In this document: piece by piece, positions 1 through 8,168 of the stretch
Numbering within the stretch: the stretch's first letter is position 1
Layout: every line of letters begins with the position of its first letter
NCBI GenBank assembly: GCA_903933915.1
Contig: CAIZLW010000018.1
Span: 1-37,139 of the forward strand
Length of the DNA: 37,139 nucleotides
Reading direction: 5' to 3'
Source of the DNA: an uncultured beta proteobacterium
GTDB lineage: Bacteria; Pseudomonadota; Gammaproteobacteria; Burkholderiales; SG8-41
Program-made: the position numbers and the translations under genes
Notes under the pieces: generated by a model
What the model was told of the DNA's origin: nothing
Databases searched by the model: none
Seen by the model: only the letters and a program-made list of their open reading frames with translations

Positions 1-1
1 A

Positions 2-595
2 GACAGTCTGGCCAGTGTCTATCCGGTGGCTGCGGCCAGCGTCTATAGCCGCTCGGCCGACAACCGTGAGCGTTTCGCACGTGAAACTTCGGCCCGCCTC
101 GGTATCCCGGTCAATCCCGTATCCAGCGCCGAAGCGGCCTGTCGCGGCCATTCGGTGGTTGTTGCTGCAACCAGCCACCGCGGCAGTGAGCCGCTGGTGC
201 GTGGCGAGTGGTTGCAGGGTTGCCGGCTGCTGTGCGCAGTTGGCAGCACGCGACCCGAATCCGTTGAAGTCGATGTACGTTGTTTTGCCGATGCAGCGCT
301 GGTGGTGGTCGATTCGCCACTTGCAGCCGATGAGGCCGGCGATTTGCAGCAGGCGGTACGGGCCGGCGCGGTTGCGGAGATCGGGCAGGCGACACTGGCG
401 CAGGTCGTGGCCGGTGCCGTAAAGCCGCCGGTTTCCGGAATGGTTGCCTTCAAATCGGTGGGCACGGCGCTGCAGGATCTGGCACTGGCCGTGCGTTATC
501 ATCAACTGCTCGGCGCGCGTACGGATCTGCCGTCCGCACCCGATCTGCCCAGTCTCAAGGAACCGGTCAGTCCCGTTGCTTCCGGAGCGGTCTGA
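2..595 (+). CDS. Ornithine cyclodeaminase/mu-crystallin family protein, 5'-truncated
   Basis: The reading frame is open from base 2, so this is the C-terminal part of a gene that starts outside the window; the first in-frame ATG (base 26) is internal. The visible 197 residues read as a Rossmann-type NAD(P)-binding half followed by the C-terminal helix region of the ornithine cyclodeaminase/mu-crystallin family: VYSRSADNRERFA, then HSVVVAATS, LLCAVGS, and the late FKSVGTALQDLALA segment. The last of these is a family hallmark (FKS/T-G-A-QD-A). Members act on imino acids or amino acids as cyclodeaminases, ketimine reductases or dehydrogenases; the substrate cannot be told from this half. The gene ends 30 bases before the M24-like gene, so the two are probably cotranscribed. 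Family membership is fairly certain, function open. Confidence 0.8.
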   Translation, partial: DSLASVYPVAAASVYSRSADNRERFARETSARLGIPVNPVSSAEAACRGHSVVVAATSHRGSEPLVRGEWLQGCRLLCAVGSTRPESVEVDVRCFADAALVVVDSPLAADEAGDLQQAVRAGAVAEIGQATLAQVVAGAVKPPVSGMVAFKSVGTALQDLALAVRYHQLLGARTDLPSAPDLPSLKEPVSPVASGAV

Positions 596-625
596 TCAGT
601 GCCGTTAACCGATTCAGGAGAAGCA

Positions 626-1828
626 ATGAGCGCAGTTTTCGAGGTTGAGCCGCGTCTGCAAGCGGTGATGCAGCAGCAGTACCCGCGTTTTTCCGACACT
701 GAGTACGCGCGCCGTCAAGCGGCACTGGCTGCAGCAATGCAAAAACACGGCTGCGATCACCTGCTGGTGGTGACCGATCACCGCGCCGGCAATGCCGTGC
801 AGTGGGTGACCGGTTGGCCGGGAACGGTGGAAGCCTATGTGGTGTTCAAGCCCGGCGAACGCATGGTCATGCACATGGAATGGTTCAACCATTTTCCGCT
901 GGGCCGCAAGATTGCCAGTGAAGTTGATGTGCGCTGGGGGCAGCATCAGGGCATCGCGCTGACCATTGAGGAACTGAAACGGCGGGGCGCGAAACGTGTC
1001 GGCCTGATCGGGCCGCTGGTGGTGTCCAAGTGCCGCCAACTCGAAGCGGCCTTCGAGGTCAAGCTGCTCGATGCCGACTACACGCAGCTGCGCATGCGCA
1101 AATCCGAAGAGGAAATCGACTGGTTGCGCATCGGCGCGGCGCTGTCGGATTCGGGGCTGCGCGCGCTGGTGGCGGGCACGCGGGTGGGCATGAACGAACG
1201 CGAGCTTGGTGCGCTGGTGGAAGGCGCCTACGTCAAACTGGGCGGCACGACGATGATCCATTACATCGGCGTGACGTCGATGGCGCAGCCGCATATCTAT
1301 GTGCCGCCGCAGCATCCGTCGCCGCGCAAGGTGCAGGCGGGCGACATCGTGTTCTGCGAACTGTCGGCGTTCTGGTGGGATTACCCCGGCCAGATACTGC
1401 GCACGTTTACCGTCGATGCCGATCCGACACCGCGTTACGCCGATCTGCATGCGACCGCCGAGGCGACGTTTGATGCGGTCACCAAGGTGCTGCGCCACGG
1501 CGCAACCATGCAGGAGATCATCGATGCCACCGCGCTGATCGAACAGAAGGGTTATACGGTTTGTGACGACCTGGTGCATGGTTTTGGCGGCGGTTATTTC
1601 CAGCCCATCATCGGCACCCAGAGTCGCATGGCCGGGCGCGCATTGCCGCAGATGACGCTGGAAGAAAATATGACCGTGGTGGTGCAGCCCAATCCGGTGA
1701 GCACTGAAGCCGATGAATCGAAACGCGCCGGCGTGCAGGTCGGCGAGTTGATGCGCATCACCCGTGACGGCTGCGAACCGCTGCATCGCGCGCCGCGCGG
1801 GTTGTTCCGTGCCGGCGATAAAATATAA
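626..1828 (+). CDS. M24-fold (creatinase/aminopeptidase P-like) protein with degenerate metal site
   Basis: 400 residues with the two-domain layout of the creatinase/prolidase/aminopeptidase P group: an N-terminal domain to about residue 160, then a pita-bread domain. The start at 626 has AGGAG at 616-620; an in-frame GTG at 599 has no such site. Aligning the five metal-ligand motifs by eye gives E245 for the first Asp (FCELSAFWWDYP), Q256 for the second (GQILRTF), H318 kept (VHGFGGG), Q354 for the first Glu (VVQPN) and G373 for the last (QVGELMRIT). Four of the five ligands of metal-dependent M24 peptidases are therefore changed. Creatinase uses this fold without metal, so a metal-free hydrolase or lyase acting on a small molecule is more likely than a peptidase. 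It follows the ornithine-cyclodeaminase-like gene closely. The exact reaction is unknown. Confidence 0.85.
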   Translation: MSAVFEVEPRLQAVMQQQYPRFSDTEYARRQAALAAAMQKHGCDHLLVVTDHRAGNAVQWVTGWPGTVEAYVVFKPGERMVMHMEWFNHFPLGRKIASEVDVRWGQHQGIALTIEELKRRGAKRVGLIGPLVVSKCRQLEAAFEVKLLDADYTQLRMRKSEEEIDWLRIGAALSDSGLRALVAGTRVGMNERELGALVEGAYVKLGGTTMIHYIGVTSMAQPHIYVPPQHPSPRKVQAGDIVFCELSAFWWDYPGQILRTFTVDADPTPRYADLHATAEATFDAVTKVLRHGATMQEIIDATALIEQKGYTVCDDLVHGFGGGYFQPIIGTQSRMAGRALPQMTLEENMTVVVQPNPVSTEADESKRAGVQVGELMRITRDGCEPLHRAPRGLFRAGDKI

Positions 1829-1853
1829 CAATAAAAACAACAAGTTACAGTAA
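1829..1853 (+). repeat. Short AT-rich gene-end element, copy 1
   Basis: The 12-mer CAATAAAAACAA begins directly after the stop codon of the M24-like gene and continues into an AGTTACAGTAAATC stretch. Closely similar sequences lie in the sense direction at or after the stops of the ATP-grasp gene (6858) and the cysteine desulfurase gene (12519, minus), with a weaker one downstream of a Bug gene (17742, minus). In DNA this rich in GC the match is unlikely to be chance. It could be an RNA 3'-end signal or a remnant of a dispersed element. Confidence 0.5.
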
Positions 1854-1898
1854 ATCTCCGGCGGAACGGTGTGGGCGGTAAGCCGTCGGTGTTTGGAC

Positions 1899-1904
1899 TA
1901 GAAT
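1899..1904 (+). promoter_or_regulatory. Possible -10 element before the molybdenum hydroxylase genes
   Basis: TAGAAT matches five of six positions of the sigma-70 -10 consensus and lies 70 bases before the ATG of the 2Fe-2S subunit. No convincing -35 hexamer is seen at the usual distance, so this is a weak call. It lies in a 146-base gap after the M24-like gene, which suggests the hydroxylase genes have their own promoter. Confidence 0.3.
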
Positions 1905-1974
1905 CAATGCAGTCGCAGCGCGGCGCCAGACCGCGCGCAACGAGGGGCGCAACGCCAATCTCAAGGAGGAGTTC

Positions 1975-2442
1975 ATGAGCAACGTTACTGTGACGCTGAC
2001 CATCAATGGCCAGCGTCAAACGATTACTGCCGCGCCCGATACCCCGCTGTTGTGGGTGCTGCGCGAGCAGCTGAAACTCACCGGCACCAAGTTCGGTTGC
2101 GGTGTCGGCCAGTGCGGCGCCTGCACGGTGCATCTGAACGGAGAGCCGACGCAATCCTGCCTGCACGCGATCAAGGATGTCGACGGCAAGCAGGTGACGA
2201 CGATCGAGGGCCTGTCGCCGGATGGCAATCATCCGTTGCAGAAAGCCTGGCGTGCCGAGCAGGTGCCGCAGTGCGGTTACTGCCAGTCCGGCCAGATCAT
2301 GCGTGCCGCCGGCCTGCTCAAGCAGAATTCGAGGCCTTCGCGCGAGGACATCGTTGAATACATGAGCCCCAATATCTGCCGCTGCGGCACCTATGTGCGC
2401 ATCGCCCGTGCGATTGAACGCGCTGCAAAAGGGGAGGTGTGA
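1975..2442 (+). CDS. 2Fe-2S subunit of a molybdenum hydroxylase (IorA/CoxS-type)
   Basis: 155 residues, the usual size of the small subunit of two-subunit isoquinoline 1-oxidoreductase-type enzymes. A plant-type ferredoxin domain carries C42, C47, C50 and C62 (CGVGQCGAC...C), and a second helical 2Fe-2S domain carries C100, C103, C135 and C137 (CGYCQSG...CRCGTY). It passes electrons from the molybdenum site of the large subunit to an acceptor. There is a strong Shine-Dalgarno (AAGGAGGAG) just before the ATG. It has no signal peptide, while the large subunit, starting one base after its stop, has a Tat signal. Export as a folded complex with the partner is therefore likely (inference). No FAD subunit gene is present, as expected for the Ior type. 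The substrate is probably an N-heterocycle or aldehyde. Confidence 0.93.
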   Translation: MSNVTVTLTINGQRQTITAAPDTPLLWVLREQLKLTGTKFGCGVGQCGACTVHLNGEPTQSCLHAIKDVDGKQVTTIEGLSPDGNHPLQKAWRAEQVPQCGYCQSGQIMRAAGLLKQNSRPSREDIVEYMSPNICRCGTYVRIARAIERAAKGEV

Positions 2443-2443
2443 G

Positions 2444-4678
2444 ATGAAGACCAAACCCTCTGCAGTGGCAAATTCCTCGCGCCGTCGCTTCATGACCGGT
2501 GCTGCCGGACTGACGTTCGGGGTGGCTATTGCGACCCCGGGGCTGCAGAACCTCGCTGTTGGTATGGCCGAGGCGGCGACGGGCAGCGTCAAGCTCAACA
2601 ACTGGGTCACTGTGTTCACCGATGGCACGGTGACGATCATGTCGCCCGCGGCCGAGATGGGCCAGGGTTCGCTGACCTCGCTGCCGCTGATCGTCGCCGA
2701 GGAAATGGATGCCGACTGGTCGAAAGTGCGTATTGTTGCAGCGCCGCCCCACAACCAGATCTACGGCAATCCTGCATTCCGTTATTTGCAGTACACCGCC
2801 GGCAGTGCGACCGTTACGGGCTATTTCACCAACCTGCGCCAGTTCGGTGCCCAGGTGCGCTATGTGCTGCTCGACAATGCGGCGCAGCGCTGGGGCGTGC
2901 CGCTGAATGAAGTCGTCAGCGGACCAGGCTTTGCCGAGCATCCGAAGTCGGGTCGCCGTCTGTCGTATGGCGAGATCGCGGCTTTTGCCAAGGTGCCCGC
3001 GCAAGCGCCGGACATCCAGCTCGATGCGCTCGACAAGGCGCATTTCCGCCTGATCGGCAAGGATGTACCGCGGGTCGATGTCGCCAGCAAGGTCAATGGA
3101 TCGGCGCAATACAGCATCGACGTGCAAGTGCCGGGCATGGTCTACGGCGCGATCCTGCGTGAGCCGGTGGATCGTGCAGAGCCGGTGCAGATTGATGATC
3201 GTGGTGCGCGCGCTGTTGCGGGCGTCTTGCAGATCGTGCCCTTGAAATACGGTGTCGGCGTGATTGCCGATTCGCCATGGGCGGCATTCAAGGCCAAGCA
3301 GGCGCTGAAAGTCACCTGGTCGAAGGAGGCGCGCGGCTGGAAACATTCCAGCGGCAGCGGGTTTGAGGCCTTCGCGCGCATTGCCCGTGATGAAAGCCGC
3401 AAAGGCGTCGCCTGGGAAACCGTCGGGCAGGCGACCTCGGAACTGGGTAAGGCGCAGACCGTCATCGAAGGCGAATATCGTGCCGACTACGCCTACCACG
3501 CGCAGATGGAGCCGCTGAATTCAGTGGCCTCTGTAGGCAAGGATGGTTGCGAAATCTGGTGCGGCACACAAAGCCAGACGATTGCAGTCGATGCCGTGGC
3601 TGCTGCGCTGGGTATTCCGGCCGAGAAAATAAAATTCAACGGCATGCTGCTCGGCGGCGGATTTGGTCGTCGCGGCAACCGCGATCTCGAATTCATGGTG
3701 GATTCGGCATTGCTGTCGAAGGCGGTGGGAAAACCGGTGAAGGTGATGTGGACGCGTGAGGACGACGTCAAGAACGGCCGCTTCCGTCCGCAGTATGTGA
3801 ACCGCATTCGTGCGGCGGTGGACGCCAAGGGGAAAATCGTGGCCTGGCATCACCGCGTGGTCAGCGATGAGGCGCTGGCGTACATGGATCCGGTACGCTT
3901 CAAGGCCTCGCAGGGCCGCGACAACATCGCGATGCGCGGTACCGAGTTGCCGACCTACGACATCCCGCACCGCCTGGCAGAGGGCCTGCAGCAGCCCACG
4001 GGAATCCGCACTGCGCCGCTGCGCGCGATCGGTGTCGGCCAGAACAGTTTTGCCAACGAGGTGTTCATCGACGAAGTTGCGGCAAAGCTGGGTGTCGATC
4101 CGGTCGAGTTTCGTATTCGCCAACTGGCGGGAACGCCGCTGGCGCAGCGTGGCCGGCGGGTGATTGAGGAAGTAGCGCGGATGGCCGACTGGGGTCGCAA
4201 GCGCCAGGGACGCGGCCTCGGCGTGGCCTATCTCGATTACAGCGGCACGCAGCTGGCCGGTATTGCCGAGGTGTCACTGAACAAGGATGGTCGAATTCGC
4301 GTGCACGATTTCTGGTGCGTGATTGATGCCGGTGTTGCCATTCAGCCCGACAACATCATTGCACAGACGGAAAGTTCGATTGTTTACGGTATCGGTCTTG
4401 CGCTGACCGAGCATATTGATGTCAGCGGTGGTCTGGTGCAGCAGTCGAATTTCTTTGACTACCATGTGCCGCGGATGCGTGACATCCCGAACATCCACAT
4501 CAAGCTGGTGCAGACGCCCAACCATCCGACCGGTGCGGGCCAGATGGCGACGCCGCTGGTGCCGTCGGCGATTGCCAATGCATTTCACCAGCTGACCGGC
4601 GTGCGCCTGCGCCAGCAGCCCTTGCTGCCCGAACGGGTGCAGCAGGCCATGAGTGAAGCGGGGGTACGTATTGCCTGA
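2444..4678 (+). CDS. Molybdopterin-binding large subunit of a Tat-exported molybdenum hydroxylase (IorB-like)
   Basis: 744 residues. The start at 2444 is one base after the small-subunit stop and has GGGGAGG upstream; the frame is open back to 2393 but that part overlaps the small-subunit gene. A twin-arginine signal (SRRRFMT, residues about 12-18, then a hydrophobic stretch) points to the periplasm. Domain signatures of the xanthine-oxidase/IorB family follow: EMGQGSLTSLPLIVAEEMDADW near residue 70, the cofactor-binding GGGFGRR at 404-410, and a late GAGQMATPLVPSAIANA segment. It hydroxylates its substrate with water-derived oxygen at a molybdenum cofactor. Electrons leave through the adjacent 2Fe-2S subunit, probably to a periplasmic cytochrome c. 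The substrate cannot be read from the sequence; N-heteroaromatics and aldehydes are the known range. Confidence 0.92.
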   Translation: MKTKPSAVANSSRRRFMTGAAGLTFGVAIATPGLQNLAVGMAEAATGSVKLNNWVTVFTDGTVTIMSPAAEMGQGSLTSLPLIVAEEMDADWSKVRIVAAPPHNQIYGNPAFRYLQYTAGSATVTGYFTNLRQFGAQVRYVLLDNAAQRWGVPLNEVVSGPGFAEHPKSGRRLSYGEIAAFAKVPAQAPDIQLDALDKAHFRLIGKDVPRVDVASKVNGSAQYSIDVQVPGMVYGAILREPVDRAEPVQIDDRGARAVAGVLQIVPLKYGVGVIADSPWAAFKAKQALKVTWSKEARGWKHSSGSGFEAFARIARDESRKGVAWETVGQATSELGKAQTVIEGEYRADYAYHAQMEPLNSVASVGKDGCEIWCGTQSQTIAVDAVAAALGIPAEKIKFNGMLLGGGFGRRGNRDLEFMVDSALLSKAVGKPVKVMWTREDDVKNGRFRPQYVNRIRAAVDAKGKIVAWHHRVVSDEALAYMDPVRFKASQGRDNIAMRGTELPTYDIPHRLAEGLQQPTGIRTAPLRAIGVGQNSFANEVFIDEVAAKLGVDPVEFRIRQLAGTPLAQRGRRVIEEVARMADWGRKRQGRGLGVAYLDYSGTQLAGIAEVSLNKDGRIRVHDFWCVIDAGVAIQPDNIIAQTESSIVYGIGLALTEHIDVSGGLVQQSNFFDYHVPRMRDIPNIHIKLVQTPNHPTGAGQMATPLVPSAIANAFHQLTGVRLRQQPLLPERVQQAMSEAGVRIA

Positions 4679-4690
4679 ACAGGGCGCCGC

Positions 4691-4724
4691 AATAAAATCG
4701 GGGCCCGCGGGCCCCGATTTTATT
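4691..4724. terminator. Perfect palindromic bidirectional terminator
   Basis: A 34-base perfect palindrome: A/T-rich outer arms (AATAAAAT and ATTTTATT) around a GC core of CGGGGCCCG type. Read either way it gives a strong stem followed by a T-rich stretch. It lies between the convergent molybdenum hydroxylase operon (plus) and a Bug gene (minus), so it can stop both transcripts. Confidence 0.88.
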
Positions 4725-4739
4725 TGGCAACGGTAAGGC

Positions 4740-5696
4740 TTACTTGGTCAGCCCCATGCGTTTCGCCACCTCAGTGTAGGCGCGGATGCGGTCCTTCATG
4801 AACGGTTCCATCTTGTCGACGCCGACATTGACCAGTTCGAATCCGCTTTTGGCGGCGAGTTCCTTCATTTCCGGCTCATTGTTGAGTGCAGCCCACAGGT
4901 CGGACATGCGTTTGCGTGCTTCCGGTGACGTGGACTTGGGCATGCCGATGCCGCGGTAGGCGCCGTCGATCCAGTCAAAGCCCAGTTCCTTGAACGTCGG
5001 CACGTCGGGCAGCAACGGGTGACGTTTGTCCATGGCCACTGCCAGCGCGCGAACCTTGCCCTTGTTGTTGATGGCGAATGCGGAATATGACATCGCGCCG
5101 GTGACATGCGAACCGAGCACGGCCGTGGTCATGTCGCCGGTGCCCTTGAACGGCACGTAGGTGGTCTGCACGCCGGCCACCAGATTGAGTTTTTCGTGCG
5201 CGGCATGGTTAGCCGAGTTGGTGCCGGAGCCGGCGAGGGTCAGTTTGCCTGGCTGGGCTTTCGCCGCCTTGATCAGGTCCTGGAAGGACTTGATCGGGCT
5301 GTCGGCGGGAACCACCAGCGCATCCGGCGTGTAGTGGAACCAGTAGACCGGCATCACATCGTCGGTTTTGTACTGGACCTGGCCTTCGAAGGGCTGCAGC
5401 ACGATATGCGGCAGGTTGACGCCGATGACGTTGAAGCCGTCGGCCGGCATGCTGTTGATCTGCGCCCACATCAGGCCGCCGCCGGCGCCGGGTTTGTACT
5501 GGACGATGGTTTCGATGCTGGGGCAGCGTTTTTTCAGCACCAGTTGCTGGTGGCGCGCGGAAATGTCGGATTCGCCGCCGGCGGGGAAGGCTTGCCAGTA
5601 GCTGATGTTTTTCTCGGGGCAGCCCTGCGCGGCAGCGGTTCCTGAATACAGCAGGGCAGTTGCCAGAATTGCCGAAGCGATGGTTGCGAGTTTCAT
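4740..5696 (-). CDS. Bug/TctC-family periplasmic solute-binding protein (1 of 5)
   Basis: 318 residues, standard length for the Bug family of tripartite tricarboxylate transporter receptors. A signal peptide (MKLATIASAILATALLYSGTAAA) precedes the mature protein. Family features include a glycine-rich N-terminal binding loop (PAGGESDISAR), YKPGAGGGLMWA, a GTGDMTTAVLGSHV segment and PDVPTFKELGFDW. The start at 5696 has GGAGGAGA upstream on this strand; the longer frame to 5813 overlaps the divergent gene's start region. Bug proteins bind small carboxylates or related compounds. No TctA or TctB gene is in the window, which is common for this family. The mature N-terminus contains two cysteines (GCPEKN, KRCPS), which may form a disulfide. 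Confidence 0.93.
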   Translation of the reverse strand: MKLATIASAILATALLYSGTAAAQGCPEKNISYWQAFPAGGESDISARHQQLVLKKRCPSIETIVQYKPGAGGGLMWAQINSMPADGFNVIGVNLPHIVLQPFEGQVQYKTDDVMPVYWFHYTPDALVVPADSPIKSFQDLIKAAKAQPGKLTLAGSGTNSANHAAHEKLNLVAGVQTTYVPFKGTGDMTTAVLGSHVTGAMSYSAFAINNKGKVRALAVAMDKRHPLLPDVPTFKELGFDWIDGAYRGIGMPKSTSPEARKRMSDLWAALNNEPEMKELAAKSGFELVNVGVDKMEPFMKDRIRAYTEVAKRMGLTK

Positions 5697-5781
5697 TTTA
5701 TCTCCTCCAGTGGGACTTCGATGCGGCAGAGTGATCTCCGTACGCGAGTGCGCAAGATAGCAGTCGTTGTCAGGAGGCGCA

Positions 5782-6873
5782 ATGCGCAGTTGCCGGGAGT
5801 ACAATCGGCCCATGGCAACACAAGAGAAACGCGAAAAACGCGCGGTTGCGGCCCGATCGCTGCGATGTGATATTGCGCTGCTGGTCGATGCCGAGGCGGG
5901 TGAGCGCCGGACCAGTGGCTTGTTCGTGCCGGAACGCAGTAGCGTCGAGGCCTATCTGCTCGCTGAACTGCAGCGGCAGGGGTTGCGGGTGACGGTGGTT
6001 CCTTTTGTCGCTGGTGTCGATGCCACCGTGGCCGAGCTGCGCGCGCTGAAGCTGCGACTGGTGTTCAACCTGACCGAATGTGTTGACGGTGACCGCAGTC
6101 AGGATGCGGCGATTGCCGGACTGCTCGACCTGTTGAAGATTCCCTACACCGGTTCCGGTCCCGGCGGCCTGCGTCTGGCGCGTGACAAGGCGCTGTCCAA
6201 ATACATCGCTGCAGATCTGGGTGTTGCTGTGCCGCGTTATTTCGTGATTCCGGCCAAGGGCCCGATTCGCAATCCGCGGGTGCCGTATCCGCTGATCATC
6301 AAACCCCAGTTCGGCGACGGCTCGGATGAGGTGCGCGTCAATTCACTGGTGAAAAACGAACGCGAACTGGTGCAGCGCGTGCGCGTGCTGCGGCGACGCA
6401 TTGATGCGCCGCTGATTTGCGAGGAATTCATCGAAGGCCGCGATCTGTATGTTGCGCTGCTCGGCAACAAGCCCGAGGTGATGCCGGCGGTGGAACTGGT
6501 GATCGGTCGTCGCGGTCCCGGTGCGCCGACGTTCGCGTCATTCAAGCTGAAAAACGACGGCGCTTACCGCAGTCGCTGGCGCATCCGCTGGCGCGTGGCG
6601 AAACTGTCGGGCAATCTGCGACGCGATGTCGAAACGGCGAGCCGTACTATTTTCCATGCGCTGGAGCAGCGCGATTACGGGCGCATCGATTACCGGCTGA
6701 CGCCGGACGGACGGCTGGTGTTCATCGAAGCCAATGCCAATCCGGATCTGCATCCGCATGCGATGGGCAACAACCAGTGTTTCGCCGGCGTTGCCTGGGG
6801 GGATGCGCTGAAGCGTATTGTCGATGAAGCCCTGACCCGGGCGCGCTTAAAAAATAACAATAAAAACAAATAG
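5782..6873 (+). CDS. D-alanine-D-alanine ligase-like ATP-grasp protein
   Basis: 363 residues from the ATG at 5782, which has AGGAGG at 5772-5777; a second ATG at 5812 lies just after a TACAAT and could also be used. The C-terminal two thirds is an ATP-grasp domain of the Ddl C-terminal type: an IIKPQFGDGSDEV segment near residue 173, EEFIEGRDLYVALLG near 214, and the Mg-binding end FIEANANPDLHP near 315-325. The N-terminal part (DIALLVD, PERSSVEAYLLAELQRQG) resembles the Ddl-like N-domain. It lies as a single gene between a divergent Bug gene and a convergent acetyltransferase gene, away from cell-wall genes. A peptide or amino-acid ligase other than cell-wall Ddl is therefore likely. The last codons (KNNNKNK) come from the short AT-rich gene-end element. 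Confidence 0.85.
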   Translation: MRSCREYNRPMATQEKREKRAVAARSLRCDIALLVDAEAGERRTSGLFVPERSSVEAYLLAELQRQGLRVTVVPFVAGVDATVAELRALKLRLVFNLTECVDGDRSQDAAIAGLLDLLKIPYTGSGPGGLRLARDKALSKYIAADLGVAVPRYFVIPAKGPIRNPRVPYPLIIKPQFGDGSDEVRVNSLVKNERELVQRVRVLRRRIDAPLICEEFIEGRDLYVALLGNKPEVMPAVELVIGRRGPGAPTFASFKLKNDGAYRSRWRIRWRVAKLSGNLRRDVETASRTIFHALEQRDYGRIDYRLTPDGRLVFIEANANPDLHPHAMGNNQCFAGVAWGDALKRIVDEALTRARLKNNNKNK

Positions 6874-6882
6874 TTATTGTTA
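6855..6882. repeat. Gene-end element, copy 2, with a 9-bp inverted repeat
   Basis: TAACAATAA (6855-6863) is inverted as TTATTGTTA (6874-6882). The block contains CAATAAAAACAA (6858-6869) and overlaps the stop codon of the ATP-grasp gene. It aligns over about 32 bases with copy 1 after the M24-like gene. It sits between two convergent genes and could act as a weak AT-rich terminator. Confidence 0.5.
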
Positions 6883-7605
6883 ATCCTGGGGGCGCAGCAA
6901 CGGTGCGGTCAGCGTCGACAGGCCGACGCGTTGGCGGCCCCGGGCATCGAAATTCTCTGCGGACAGCCATTGCTCATGCGCAGCGCAGATCGCCGGCCAT
7001 TCACGATCGGTGATTGAGAACCAGGCGGTGTCGCGGTTACGTCCTTTGTAGACAATGGCCTGCTGAAACAGCCCTTCGTACGAAAAACCCAGGCGCTGCG
7101 CTGCTGCGCGTGACGGCGCATTCAGCGAATCGCACTTCCATTCATAACGCCGGTAGCCGAGCGCGAACGCGTTTTTCATCATCAGATGCATCGCTTCGGT
7201 TGCTGCCCGGGTCTGTTGCAGCAACGGTGAAAAATTGAGATGGCCGACTTCGATCACGCCGTTTGCCGGGTCGATGCGCATGTATGACGCAACACCGGTA
7301 GCCAGGCCTGTGGCGTGGTCGATGATAGCGTGGAACAGCGGATCGATACCAAGGCAGGTCGTGTTAATCCACTGCCGGTAGGATTCCAGGCTATCGAACG
7401 GACCCGATGACAGATAAGTAAATGCCCGACCACTCGGATCGAGCATGTTTGAAGTGTGCAGGTCTGACGGGTGACGTACCGGATCCAGTGGCTCTACGCG
7501 GCAATATCGCCCCGTCAATGTTTCGCGTGGTGGTCGCGGCGGCGGCGTCCAGTCCGGCAGAGCGAATCCGATTGGCTGACCGTGTTCGTTCAGGTGCTGT
7601 GTCAT
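6880..7605 (-). CDS. GNAT-family N-acetyltransferase (RimJ/RimL-like)
   Basis: 241 residues. The GNAT fold of the RimJ/RimL/RimI group is recognisable from YCRVEPLDP near residue 35, HAIIDHATGLATGVASYMRIDPANGVIEVGHL, the acetyl-CoA-binding turn LLQQTRAATEAMHLMM, and KCDSLNAPSRAAAQRLGFSYEG near the end. It would move an acetyl group from acetyl-CoA to an amine of a small molecule or protein. The start codon overlaps the stop of the upstream small hydratase subunit (ATGA, 7602-7605), so the two are translationally coupled and probably work together. That coupling to a metabolic hydratase argues for a metabolite substrate rather than ribosomal proteins (inference). The C-terminus lies within a few bases of the convergent ATP-grasp gene. 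Confidence 0.88.
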   Translation of the reverse strand: MTQHLNEHGQPIGFALPDWTPPPRPPRETLTGRYCRVEPLDPVRHPSDLHTSNMLDPSGRAFTYLSSGPFDSLESYRQWINTTCLGIDPLFHAIIDHATGLATGVASYMRIDPANGVIEVGHLNFSPLLQQTRAATEAMHLMMKNAFALGYRRYEWKCDSLNAPSRAAAQRLGFSYEGLFQQAIVYKGRNRDTAWFSITDREWPAICAAHEQWLSAENFDARGRQRVGLSTLTAPLLRPQD

Positions 7606-8150
7606 GTGGATGACGTTGGGGCTTGGCGCTGGTTCTGCGTGTCGTGCCAGTGTTTGAGCCAGCCGGCATTGCCGCCAAGCTGCACCATTTCAAGCAGCGA
7701 GTCCGGGATTGGCGGATATTCACGGCGGATATTGCGCGTGTGGTTGATGAAAAAGCCGTCGCGGAAATCGACTTCCAGTTCATCACCGGTTTCGCACATT
7801 TCGGTGGCGTTGACGCAGTCGCTCATCACTCGAACGCCGCAGCCGATGGCCGCGCGGTAGGCCAGGAAGGGCATGGACTCGCATAGCAGCCCCAGCCCCA
7901 ATGCCTGCATTGCGATATAGCCGTTCATCTTGGGCCCCATGCCGAAGTTTTTTCCGGTGACGATGATGTCGCCGGGCTGGCAGCGGGTATGAAAGCCGGG
8001 ATCGGTTTCCTCGAACAGGTGGGGGATGATGTCTTTGGGGTCGAAGTGCCGTCCCGTAATCACCCAGTTCGGCACCACCCCTCCGGCGTGCCAGACATCA
8101 TGACCGAGTTTATAACAGCGGCCTTTAAGTACCCATTGGAATTCGTTCAT
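7602..8150 (-). CDS. Aconitase/3-isopropylmalate dehydratase-type small (swivel) subunit with altered active-site loop
   Basis: 182 residues, the length of LeuD-like swivel subunits. The aconitase domain 4 fold is suggested by GRCYKLGHDVWHAGGVVPNWVITGRHFD and by PGDIIVTGKNFG (residues 59-70). In typical LeuD or aconitase proteins NFG is followed by C-G-S-S-R-E-H/Q-A, supplying the catalytic serine. Here it is followed by MGPKMNGYIAM (71-81), so the serine-arginine motif is missing. The protein is the third gene of an operon with two large subunits upstream (18 bases away) and an overlapping acetyltransferase gene downstream. It would complete a hydro-lyase that moves water on a substituted malate-type acid. 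With the missing serine, an altered substrate or mechanism is likely; it is not leucine-pathway LeuD. Confidence 0.85.
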   Translation of the reverse strand: MNEFQWVLKGRCYKLGHDVWHAGGVVPNWVITGRHFDPKDIIPHLFEETDPGFHTRCQPGDIIVTGKNFGMGPKMNGYIAMQALGLGLLCESMPFLAYRAAIGCGVRVMSDCVNATEMCETGDELEVDFRDGFFINHTRNIRREYPPIPDSLLEMVQLGGNAGWLKHWHDTQNQRQAPTSST

Positions 8151-8168
8151 GGCGTGTTTTCCCGAGAA

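Noticed and set aside
614-1843. Long minus-strand open frame (409 codons) over the M24-like gene
   Set aside because: Composition rich in His, Arg and Gln, typical of the antisense of GC-rich coding sequence; the plus strand has clear family motifs and a Shine-Dalgarno.
1594-3499. Two long minus-strand frames over the molybdenum hydroxylase genes
   Set aside because: They lie opposite genes with complete cofactor motifs and show no protein-family features of their own.
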